From assembly GCA_022564085.1 (NCBI GenBank), contig JADFMC010000102.1:1-7395 (forward strand): 7,395 nucleotides of DNA, read 5' to 3'. The position numbers were made by a program, and so were the translations under genes. Origin of the DNA: Fidelibacterota bacterium (GTDB lineage Bacteria > Fidelibacterota > Marinisomatia > SCGC-AAA003-L08 > TS1B11). The notes under the pieces are model-generated. The model ran no database searches and had not been told where the DNA came from. It saw nothing but the letters and a program-made list of their open reading frames with translations. Shown in pieces: positions 1-5,169 of this stretch; within the stretch, counting starts at the first letter, position 1; each line of letters begins with the position of its first letter.

Positions 1-1
1 C

Positions 2-670
2 GGCGATTACAACTATCGCCTGGACAGCAAATATCTCTTACCGGCAAAACTGCGCCTGACCCTCGTGGTCAGCTCCTATACCAGCATTTTTGAGCCCTAC
101 CACGGTCCCGGTGGCGCCCGGACAAATTACGATGAGGCCTTTGTGGACGAACGCTCAGACAGTTACCGGGGACGGTTTTATTACATGTATGCAAAGCGCT
201 CGCTGAAAGTGAGCACACTGGTGCAGGGGCGGCTCATGGGGGAGCGGCTCCGTTGGCTGGCTGGATTGGTGATACTTACCACCCAAGTAGATTCCATCGA
301 TTATGACGGTGATGATCCGGGCCGTCAAACCTTGCTGGCCAGGCACTGGGATTATTATGGCGCTGCAGTGGACGGTGGCCGGGAGAACGGCCTAGTCGGC
401 GGCCTGGTATGGGACAGCCGGGACCACGAGACCTCGCCCCATCGGGGATTATGGTCGGAACTGCTGGCCCGCTGGGTACCTGGCAAGCTGGGTAACGACT
501 TTCAGTATGCGGCCATAACCGCCACTCACCGGCAATATATACCGTTGTACCCGGATTTGACCATGGCTATCCGGATGAGCGGCCGTTGGATGTCCAGCGG
601 CGCCCCCTTTTTCAGCGTGCCGCGGATCGACGGTTCCTTCACTTCAGTTAGCGGCCTGGGGGCAATATGA
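2..670 (+). CDS. Omp85/D15 surface-antigen outer-membrane barrel, upstream fragment (5' partial, frameshifted)
   Basis: The reading frame is open from base 2, so the gene begins to the left of the window; the GTG at 65 is internal and not a real start. About 222 residues are visible. They look like alternating amphipathic beta strands. A segment at 401-460 reading LVWDSRDHETSPHRGLW matches the 'yDtRdn..P.rG' strand-turn typical of the Omp85/BamA-TamA C-terminal barrel (D15, bacterial surface antigen). Family members insert or export proteins at the outer membrane; which subgroup this is cannot be told without the missing N-terminal part. The frame stops at TGA 668-670, just where the conserved LGG..tlRG motif should follow. 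That motif resumes in the frame of the next ORF, so both are very probably pieces of one gene. Family assignment is fairly sure; the specific function is not. Confidence 0.75.
   Translation, partial: GDYNYRLDSKYLLPAKLRLTLVVSSYTSIFEPYHGPGGARTNYDEAFVDERSDSYRGRFYYMYAKRSLKVSTLVQGRLMGERLRWLAGLVILTTQVDSIDYDGDDPGRQTLLARHWDYYGAAVDGGRENGLVGGLVWDSRDHETSPHRGLWSELLARWVPGKLGNDFQYAAITATHRQYIPLYPDLTMAIRMSGRWMSSGAPFFSVPRIDGSFTSVSGLGAI
658..662 (+). other. G5 homopolymer at the frameshift point of the barrel gene
   Basis: Five consecutive G residues lie at 658-662. In the upstream frame the codons are ctg ggg gca ata tga. With one additional G they become ctg ggg ggc aat atg aca atc cgg, which restores the conserved Omp85 motif across the junction. 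The tract could be a sequencing or assembly error, a real mutation, a slipped-strand phase switch, or a site of -1 ribosomal or transcriptional slippage. The sequence alone does not decide between these. Confidence 0.6.
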
Positions 671-1002
671 CAATCCGGGGGGTGCTGTGGCAACGGGCGG
701 TGGGGCGGCAATTATTTTATAGCAACTGGGAGTTGCGCTACCGGGCCAGGCAGCTTTTTAGATCGGGTTACCTGGCTGCCAGCGCCTTTTATGACTTGGG
801 ACGGACGTTCGATCCGGCAGACGCTCGCGATCTGCCAGACAGCGGGCCAGGGTCAGACAGTTGGCATGCTGGAGTCGGCGCCGGCCTGCGCATAGCGCTC
901 AGCGACACATTTATCCTGGCCCTGGACCTGGGCTGGCCCCGTGATCCCGACCTGGATGGACAGGGGGTCAAGGTCTATATGGGGCTGGACTGGCTTTTTT
1001 AA
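667..1002 (+). CDS. Omp85/D15 surface-antigen barrel, C-terminal fragment in the -1 frame
   Basis: This 111-residue frame carries the end of the barrel. It begins with TIRGVLWQRAVG, a recognisable form of the Omp85 '(V/I)RG(F/Y)...R..G' motif, then an N-x-ELR strand (SNWELRYR), then AFYDLGRTFD, the usual 'FyDaGrvf' strand. It ends YMGLDWLF at the stop codon, which fits the outer-membrane beta-signal pattern (aromatic-x-G-x-x-aromatic-x-F) with a terminal Phe. The ATG at 667 overlaps the preceding TGA (ATGA), and GGGGG at 658-662 lies 4 bases before it, so re-initiation is possible on paper. Adding one G to that run fuses both frames into an unbroken LGGNMTIRG, so a frameshift of one gene is the better reading. 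The MFS gene begins 25 bases after the stop, probably co-transcribed. Confidence 0.7.
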   Translation: MTIRGVLWQRAVGRQLFYSNWELRYRARQLFRSGYLAASAFYDLGRTFDPADARDLPDSGPGSDSWHAGVGAGLRIALSDTFILALDLGWPRDPDLDGQGVKVYMGLDWLF

Positions 1003-1027
1003 TACACCGGCATAGCGCAAGGGGGGA

Positions 1028-2332
1028 ATGATGACCATAGCAGGCAACAATAATAACCGGGCGGTATTCGCCTGGTCCATGTATGATTTCGCCAATTCGG
1101 CCTTTACCACCCTGGTGGTGACCTTCGTTTATTCCACCTACTTTGTGAAGGCCATCGCTCCGGATGTTATCACCGGGACAGTGCTGTGGTCCCGGGCGGT
1201 GACCATCACCGGCCTTACCGTGGCCCTGCTGTCTCCAATTCTAGGGGCACTGGCCGACCGGGGGGGGCACCGCAAACTGTACATGGCGCTCGCCACGGCG
1301 ATTTGTGTTGTGGCCACGACCGGACTGTACACGGTGTTGCCCGGAGCGGTCATGGAGGCGCTGGTCTGGTTCGTCATAGCCAACATCGCTTTTGAGCTGG
1401 GCGGTGTGTTCTACAACGCCTTCCTGCCCGACATTGCTCCGGCCGGGCGTGTCGGCCGCACATCCGGCTACGGCTGGTCCCTGGGCTACGTAGGCGGCCT
1501 GGGCTGCATGGCCCTGGCCATGGTCGGTTTTGTCAACCCGGAAGTGCCCTGGTTTGGCCTCGCCAAGGAGCTCGGCCAGAACATCCGGGCCACCAACCTG
1601 TTGGTGGCGCTCTGGTTCGCGGTTTTCAGTCTACCAATTTTCCTGTGGGTGCGTGAGGATAAAAACCGTATCAGCCCGCCGGGCGCCGCTCTGGTGCGGG
1701 ATGCCTGGCGGCAGTTGGCCGATACCTTCAAGGAGCTGCGCCGGTATCGCCAGCTGGGCCGGTTCCTGGTGGCCCGGATGGTCTACAACGATGCCTTGGT
1801 AACCATCTTTGCATTCGGGGGCATTTACGCCGCCGGTACCTTCGGTTTCAGCTTTGAGAAGATCATGATCTTTGGCATAGTACTAAACTTAGCTGCCGGT
1901 GTCGGCGCTTTTTTCATGGGCTTCATGGATGACCGGTTGGGCGGTAAAAACACCATCCTGGTGGCCACTGCCGGCCTGGTGCTGGCAACGGTGATCGCGG
2001 CCCTGACCACCAGCGAAGCAGTTTTTTGGGGCGCGGGCATTCTGATCGGTTTGATGGCGGGGCCCAGCCAGTCGGCCAGCCGCTCCCTGATGAGCCGGTT
2101 CACCCCCTCTGAAAAGAAGGGCCTGTTTTTCGGTTTATACGCCTTTTCCGGCAAGGCCACTGCTTTTGTGGGCCCGCTGCTGCTGGGAGTGCTGACCCAG
2201 CAATTCAACTCGCAGCGCGCTGGTATCTGGGTGGTGGCATTGCTGTTCGTTGTCGGCGGGCTGTTACTGTTGGCCGTGGATGAAAAGCAGGGTATTGCGG
2301 CCGTTCATGGGTCTCAGCAGAAGCAGCTATAG
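1028..2332 (+). CDS. UMF1-family MFS transporter (Atg22-like)
   Basis: The 434-residue product is an inner-membrane carrier with about a dozen hydrophobic segments. It opens with FAWSMYDFANSAF (residues 14-26), the hallmark of the UMF1/Atg22-like branch of the major facilitator superfamily. MFS motif A is visible as GALADRGGHRK (about 73-83), and a second-half counterpart as GFMDDRLGGK after the middle loop. The conserved run SQSASRSLMSRFTPSEKKGL and then YAFSGKATAFVGPLL near the end is also typical of the branch. Length is normal. The substrate is unknown; the eukaryotic relative Atg22 exports amino acids from the vacuole, and bacterial members are mostly uncharacterised. The start is ATG 1028 (ATG 1031 follows directly), with AAGGGGGG at 1019-1026 as ribosome binding site. 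It lies 25 bases after the barrel gene, suggesting one transcript. No terminator is evident after it. Confidence 0.88.
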   Translation: MMTIAGNNNNRAVFAWSMYDFANSAFTTLVVTFVYSTYFVKAIAPDVITGTVLWSRAVTITGLTVALLSPILGALADRGGHRKLYMALATAICVVATTGLYTVLPGAVMEALVWFVIANIAFELGGVFYNAFLPDIAPAGRVGRTSGYGWSLGYVGGLGCMALAMVGFVNPEVPWFGLAKELGQNIRATNLLVALWFAVFSLPIFLWVREDKNRISPPGAALVRDAWRQLADTFKELRRYRQLGRFLVARMVYNDALVTIFAFGGIYAAGTFGFSFEKIMIFGIVLNLAAGVGAFFMGFMDDRLGGKNTILVATAGLVLATVIAALTTSEAVFWGAGILIGLMAGPSQSASRSLMSRFTPSEKKGLFFGLYAFSGKATAFVGPLLLGVLTQQFNSQRAGIWVVALLFVVGGLLLLAVDEKQGIAAVHGSQQKQL

Positions 2333-2554
2333 GATAATGGGCAACATTTTCGGCAGTTGATCAGCTCTGCGGATATACATCATACGGTATAAGTCAATTT
2401 TTAATACACAATAAATTGTATAGGTATCGTGTAACACAAATATTACTTTATGCATCACTTGAGGTGGGGCCATAAAATACTGTAATTACTTGCTATAAGG
2501 GTTGACACTACCCCCACGAATATTATATATTACAGTGCGTTAATTGGGGGATTA
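2333..2554. other. AT-rich intergenic region
   Basis: This 222-base gap is much richer in A and T than the flanking genes, especially 2380-2535. It holds the promoter described at 2502-2531 and a small near-palindrome ACAAT-AA-ATTGT at 2408-2419 that could be a protein-binding site but may be chance in AT-rich DNA. No convincing terminator for the MFS gene and no credible coding frame was seen; an ATG at 2450 opens only 11 codons and lacks a ribosome binding site. Confidence 0.5.
2502..2531 (+). promoter_or_regulatory. Probable sigma70-type promoter for the small HMA-like gene
   Basis: A perfect -35 box TTGACA lies at 2502-2507. After an 18-base spacer comes TATATT (2526-2531), a 5-of-6 match to TATAAT; TATATA at 2524-2529 with a 16-base spacer is an alternative. 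Transcription would start near 2538, giving a short leader of about 15-20 bases that includes the ribosome binding site. Confidence 0.65.
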
Positions 2555-2863
2555 ATGAGGTATTTCGGAGCAATCCTACTCATCGCAGTCGTATTCTCGA
2601 TCATTGTTGGGGGGACCTATACCCCGCGGGAAGTGGTGGATGTTTCGATCCAGCTGATCCCCACGCCCACCGCCCAACCGGCCTTGGTGGAGTCGGCCCT
2701 GAGTGAGTTCGGTGGAATCGTGGCGGTTCGGCATTATCCCAACAACGACCTGTTGGAGGTGACGTTCGACAAGGCCCGCATCAGCCTGGAGGATCTCCGC
2801 CATCTGATCCACACCATGGGTTACAAGTCAATCCTGTTGGAGCCGGTGCAAAGTTCATTGTAG
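2555..2863 (+). CDS. Small membrane-anchored HMA-like protein lacking the metal-binding CxxC
   Basis: The product has 102 residues. Residues 4-20 form a hydrophobic N-terminal segment (FGAILLIAVVFSIIVGG), a membrane anchor or uncleaved signal. The remainder follows the beta-alpha-beta-beta-alpha-beta order of the heavy-metal-associated (HMA) fold: strand about 29-36, helix 43-52, strand 54-60, strand 66-72, helix 77-88, strand 90-96. The end of the fold (ISLEDLRHLIHTMGYKS) closely resembles the 'vs.edL...i...GY.a' signature of HMA domains. The loop that normally carries MxCxxC is instead about PTPTAQP (36-42), and the protein has no cysteine at all, so ordinary HMA copper chelation is not possible. 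Histidines at 60, 83 and 86 are present, but metal binding by them is speculation. The start is ATG 2555 with GGGGG at 2546-2550. It has its own promoter and terminator, so it is probably a single-gene unit. The fold call is moderate; function is unknown. Confidence 0.72.
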   Translation: MRYFGAILLIAVVFSIIVGGTYTPREVVDVSIQLIPTPTAQPALVESALSEFGGIVAVRHYPNNDLLEVTFDKARISLEDLRHLIHTMGYKSILLEPVQSSL

Positions 2864-2894
2864 CCGCCCGGTAGCCTGGCCGCAAAACTTGACC

Positions 2895-2922
2895 GCCCGA
2901 GGCTTGTGCTTCGGGCTTTTTT
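2895..2922 (+). terminator. Intrinsic terminator of the HMA-like gene
   Basis: The stem GCCCGAGGC (2895-2903) pairs with GCTTCGGGC (2908-2916) over nine base pairs, one of them G-U, around a TTGT loop, and six T residues follow at 2917-2922. It sits 32 bases after the stop codon and closes the transcript begun at the 2502 promoter. Confidence 0.88.
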
Positions 2923-2998
2923 GTTCAGGATAATGTCTCAGTTTAGTCACCGAGGTTGTCGATATTTGACTGTTCAGGACGTTACTTTTTCTACTAAA

Positions 2999-3012
2999 GG
3001 GCGTAAACGCCC
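2999..3012. repeat. Hairpin with CGTAAACG core, REP-like unit 1
   Basis: GGGCGTAAACGCCC forms a six-base stem (or five with a TAAA loop) and is followed by TCATACC. It shares its core and its trailing TAC trinucleotide with the hairpin at 3041-3058, while the outer stem sequence differs but remains paired. Confidence 0.5.
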
Positions 3013-3040
3013 TCATACCCTGTTTTGATCATCTGATTAT

Positions 3041-3058
3041 CCAGCCGTGAACGGCTGG
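3041..3058. repeat. Hairpin with CGTGAACG core, REP-like unit 2
   Basis: CCAGCCGTGAACGGCTGG is a perfect eight-base stem around GA, followed by GCTACAC. With the hairpin at 2999-3012 it forms a pair of similar small palindromes 28 bases apart, in the same orientation. This arrangement resembles REP-type interspersed repeats. No transposase (RAYT) gene is in the window. Confidence 0.5.
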
Positions 3059-3186
3059 GCTACACAGTCAACAAATCCATCCATATTCATCTCACCGAGC
3101 CATTTTTGGCTGGGAAAATACAGTCACAACCTCTGAGGCAGGAAAACCGGGTGGGGCAGAGCCGTTGGCCCCGCCGATCGTGGGAT

Positions 3187-3212
3187 CAAAACGGGACAAG
3201 CGAGACTTCCCG
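3187..3212 (-). terminator. Possible weak terminator downstream of tRNA-Leu
   Basis: Read on the minus strand, CGGGA (3212-3208) pairs with TCCCG (3196-3192) around an 11-base loop and is followed by TTTTG. It lies about 70 bases past the tRNA 3' end. The stem is short and the T run is only four bases, so this is tentative. Confidence 0.28.
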
Positions 3213-3281
3213 CTATGAGGAGCTGCGCGGGATAAGCTCCTCCCGGCAAAATGTGGGCTCTCATTGCTCCCATTGTTGGCG

Positions 3282-3365
3282 TGCCCGGGGCGAGACTCGA
3301 ACTCGCACATCCATAAGGACACTAGACCCTGAACCTAGCGCGTCTACCAATTCCGCCACCCGGGC
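3282..3365 (-). tRNA. tRNA-Leu (anticodon CAG)
   Basis: On the minus strand the full cloverleaf folds by eye. The acceptor stem is GCCCGGG with CCCGGGC and discriminator A. The D arm GCG...CGC holds the loop GAATTGGTAGA. The anticodon stem CTAGG/TCTAG, whose innermost pair is G-U, carries loop TTCAGGG with anticodon CAG, which reads CUG. A long variable arm GTCC-TTAT-GGAT marks it as class II, and the T arm is GCGAG TTCGAGT CTCGC. The length of 84 bases suits tRNA-Leu. The 3' CCA is not encoded: the discriminator is followed by CGCC, so CCA must be added by the nucleotidyltransferase. It is divergent from smpB. Confidence 0.96.
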
Positions 3366-3406
3366 TGGGGGCTTGACCTGAAGGCCAAGTGGTAATTGCC
3401 GGCTCG

Positions 3407-3435
3407 AGCTTAGGGGCGTGCCCTTCCGGTGTCAA
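3407..3435 (-). promoter_or_regulatory. Probable promoter of tRNA-Leu
   Basis: On the minus strand TTGACA (3435-3430) is a perfect -35 box. After a 17-base spacer comes TAAGCT (3412-3407), a weak 3-of-6 match to the -10 consensus. Transcription would start near 3400, about 35 bases before the mature tRNA 5' end. The perfect -35 and the ideal spacing support the call; the poor -10 limits it. Confidence 0.45.
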
Positions 3436-3450
3436 GGGGATTAACCTTGA
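3432..3450. promoter_or_regulatory. Inverted repeat in the smpB leader overlapping the tRNA -35 box
   Basis: TCAAGG (3432-3437) and CCTTGA (3445-3450) form a perfect six-base inverted repeat separated by GGATTAA. The left arm overlaps the minus-strand TTGACA. The element lies 35 bases before the smpB start, so it could be an operator acting on the divergent tRNA and smpB units, or only a hairpin in the smpB leader RNA. Confidence 0.35.
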
Positions 3451-3484
3451 AGGGTAATCGCCGGGCGGCCTAAATTCGTCGACC

Positions 3485-3955
3485 TTGGAGACCACATCCG
3501 GTAGGAAAATTATCGGCGCCAACCGCCGGGCGCGCCATGAATACCATATACTGGATAAGTATGAGGCCGGGCTGGTGCTGCAGGGGACCGAAGTCAAGGC
3601 GTTGCGGGAGGGCCGAGTAAGCCTCATCGAAGGTTTCGCCCGGTTCATGGGCGACGAGCTATACCTGGTAAACGTGCATATCAACCCGTACTCGCATACC
3701 GGCGGCAGCGGCCATGCCGCCCTGCGGGAGCGCAAATTGCTTTTGGGCCGGCGGGAGCTGAGCAAACTGCGCAAGGCGACCCAGATCAAGGGGCAGACCC
3801 TGATCCCGCTATCAATTTATTTTCGCGGCGGTTGGGCGAAAGTGGAGTTGGCCGTCTGCCGGGGCAAGCAACAGCACGACAAGCGCCAGGCCGTGGCCGA
3901 ACGGGAGAGCAAGCGGCAGCTGGCCCGGACCATGAAAGAGCATAAATCAGTATAG
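3485..3955 (+). CDS. smpB: SsrA-binding protein SmpB
   Basis: SmpB binds tmRNA and delivers it to ribosomes stalled on broken mRNAs, where trans-translation tags the nascent chain and frees the ribosome. The 156-residue product has the usual length and the family signatures in order: NRRARHEY (13-20), YEAGLVLQGTEVKALREG (26-43), the strand pair FARFMGDELYLVNVHINPY (51-69), RERKLLL (81-87), GQTLIPLSIYF (103-113), and the basic tail GKQQHDKRQAV (127-137) that enters the decoding site. The start is TTG 3485; it is the only common start codon between the upstream in-frame TAA and the conserved region, and no Shine-Dalgarno sequence precedes it. A leader with several small inverted repeats lies upstream. 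The stop overlaps the tyrS start by one base. The tmRNA gene itself is not in the window. Confidence 0.96.
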   Translation: METTSGRKIIGANRRARHEYHILDKYEAGLVLQGTEVKALREGRVSLIEGFARFMGDELYLVNVHINPYSHTGGSGHAALRERKLLLGRRELSKLRKATQIKGQTLIPLSIYFRGGWAKVELAVCRGKQQHDKRQAVAERESKRQLARTMKEHKSV

Positions 3956-5169
3956 TGGCATTTCCGAGCGTCAATGAACAGATGGAGTTGCTGCGGCGGG
4001 GGGCGGAACAGATCATTCCCGAGGATGAGCTGGTCGCTAAGCTGGAGAGGTCGCTCAAGGATAATCGGCCGTTGAAAATCAAGCTGGGCTGCGACCCCAG
4101 CCGCCCGGACCTGCACCTGGGCCACGCGGTGGTGTTGCGCAAACTGCGGCACTTCCAGGACCTGGGTCACCAGGCTATCCTGGTGGTGGGGGATTTCACC
4201 GCCATGATCGGCGATCCTTCGGGACGGAATAAGACCCGGCCGGCCCTTTCCATTGAAGAGACCCGTAAGAACGGCAAATCCTATTACGAGCAGGCCACCA
4301 AGGTGCTCAGCAAAAAGCGGCTGCGCATCACCTATAACTCGGACTGGTTGGGCAAACTCGATTTCGCCGACCTGATCAAGTTTTCTTCCTACATCACCGT
4401 GGCCCGCCTGTTGGAACGGGACGACTTTGCCAAGCGGTTGCAGGAGCAGACCCCCATCTCATTCCACGAGCTGCTCTATCCGTTGGCCCAGGCCTACGAC
4501 TCGGTGGAACTGGAGGCCGACGTGGAGCTGGGCGGCACCGACCAGACCTTTAATCTGCTCATGGCCAGGGACCTGCAGCGGGCCTTCGGCCAGGAGCCCC
4601 AGGCCATACTGACCACCCCATTGCTGGAGGGTACCGGCGGGGGGGCAAAGATGTCCAAGTCCTACGATAACTACGTGGGGCTCACCGATCCGCCGGACCA
4701 GATGTACGGCAGGGTCATGTCCATACCCGATGACCTGATTCGACCTTATTTCGAGTATTGCACCGATGCCAGCGCCGACGACCTGACCCATATCGGGCGG
4801 CAGCTGGCTGACGCGTCCGTGAATCCCCGGGACCTCAAACGCCGGTTGGCCCGGGAGATCATCGCACTGTACCATGATCAGGCCGCCGCCGATGGAGCCC
4901 AGGAAGCCTTTGACCAGCTGTTTGTCAGGAAGGAGTTGCCGGACGATATCCCGGAGTACCAGTTCAAAGGGAAGGAATCATTTCTTGTGCAGGTGTTGGC
5001 CGAGGCGAAGGTCACAGGGTCCAACGGCGAAGGCCGCCGCCTCATATCGCAGGGGGCGGTGCGGGTAAATGACGAGGTGATCTCGGACCCCAATTTCACC
5101 GTGCAGGGCGGACAGACCTATATAATCAAGGCCGGCAAGCGGCGCTTTTTGAAGATTGTGCCAAAGTAA
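3955..5169 (+). CDS. tyrS: Tyrosyl-tRNA synthetase (TyrZ-like form)
   Basis: This cytoplasmic class I synthetase charges tRNA-Tyr with tyrosine. The 404-residue product is complete. The HIGH motif is HLGH (54-57), within CDPSRPDLHLGHAVVL. The tyrosine pocket signature appears as YDSVELEADVELGGTDQ (181-197), the KMSKS loop as KMSKS (232-236), and an RNA-binding S4 domain covers about 341-403 (from SFLVQVLAEAKV through RRLISQGAVRVN to RRFLKIV). The form GCDPSRPDLHLGHAVVLRKL fits the TyrZ-type branch better than the E. coli-type enzyme. The start is GTG 3955, inside TAGTG with the smpB stop, and no good ribosome binding site precedes it, so it is probably translated by coupling to smpB. The stop overlaps the next start as TAATG. 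No T-box leader was found. Confidence 0.96.
   Translation: MAFPSVNEQMELLRRGAEQIIPEDELVAKLERSLKDNRPLKIKLGCDPSRPDLHLGHAVVLRKLRHFQDLGHQAILVVGDFTAMIGDPSGRNKTRPALSIEETRKNGKSYYEQATKVLSKKRLRITYNSDWLGKLDFADLIKFSSYITVARLLERDDFAKRLQEQTPISFHELLYPLAQAYDSVELEADVELGGTDQTFNLLMARDLQRAFGQEPQAILTTPLLEGTGGGAKMSKSYDNYVGLTDPPDQMYGRVMSIPDDLIRPYFEYCTDASADDLTHIGRQLADASVNPRDLKRRLAREIIALYHDQAAADGAQEAFDQLFVRKELPDDIPEYQFKGKESFLVQVLAEAKVTGSNGEGRRLISQGAVRVNDEVISDPNFTVQGGQTYIIKAGKRRFLKIVPK

Larger units (their letters stand above)
2923..3281. other. Hairpin-rich non-coding region between the terminator and the tRNA
   Basis: No credible gene was found here; frames that cross the interval run into the tRNA on one or the other strand. 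It holds several self-complementary segments. Two at 2999-3012 and 3041-3058 are described separately. Others are AGCCA-TTTT-TGGCT (3098-3111), GGGGC...GCCCC (3153-3172), CGGGA...TCCCG (3192-3212) and GAGGAGCT...AGCTCCTC (3217-3242, 10-base loop). The cluster at 3150-3245 is dense enough to be a structured RNA or a processing region of the tRNA transcript. I see none of the conserved cores of tmRNA, SRP RNA or RNase P RNA in it. Confidence 0.4.

Noticed and set aside
1825..2208. 127-codon minus-strand frame inside the MFS gene
   Set aside because: It is antisense to a well-supported transporter and arises from the codon bias of GC-rich DNA; the translation shows no domain.
3120..3281. A tmRNA gene next to smpB
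   Set aside because: No tRNA-like ends, no T-arm other than that of tRNA-Leu, and no tag reading frame were found; the adjacency of smpB alone suggested it.
3092..3381. Open frames on both strands across 3092-3322 (minus) and 3106-3381 (plus)
   Set aside because: Both run through the tRNA-Leu gene, lack ribosome binding sites and known motifs, and are composed of hairpin-rich non-coding DNA.
3366..3484. T-box leader controlling smpB-tyrS
   Set aside because: The T-box core sequence and a terminator stem before the start are absent, and tyrS is internal to the operon.
3786..4170. Two overlapping minus-strand frames across the smpB-tyrS junction
   Set aside because: Both are antisense to strongly conserved genes and have no recognisable protein features.
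4459..4875. 138-codon minus-strand frame within tyrS
   Set aside because: It is the reverse of the tyrosine-pocket and KMSKS coding region, so a shadow of tyrS.
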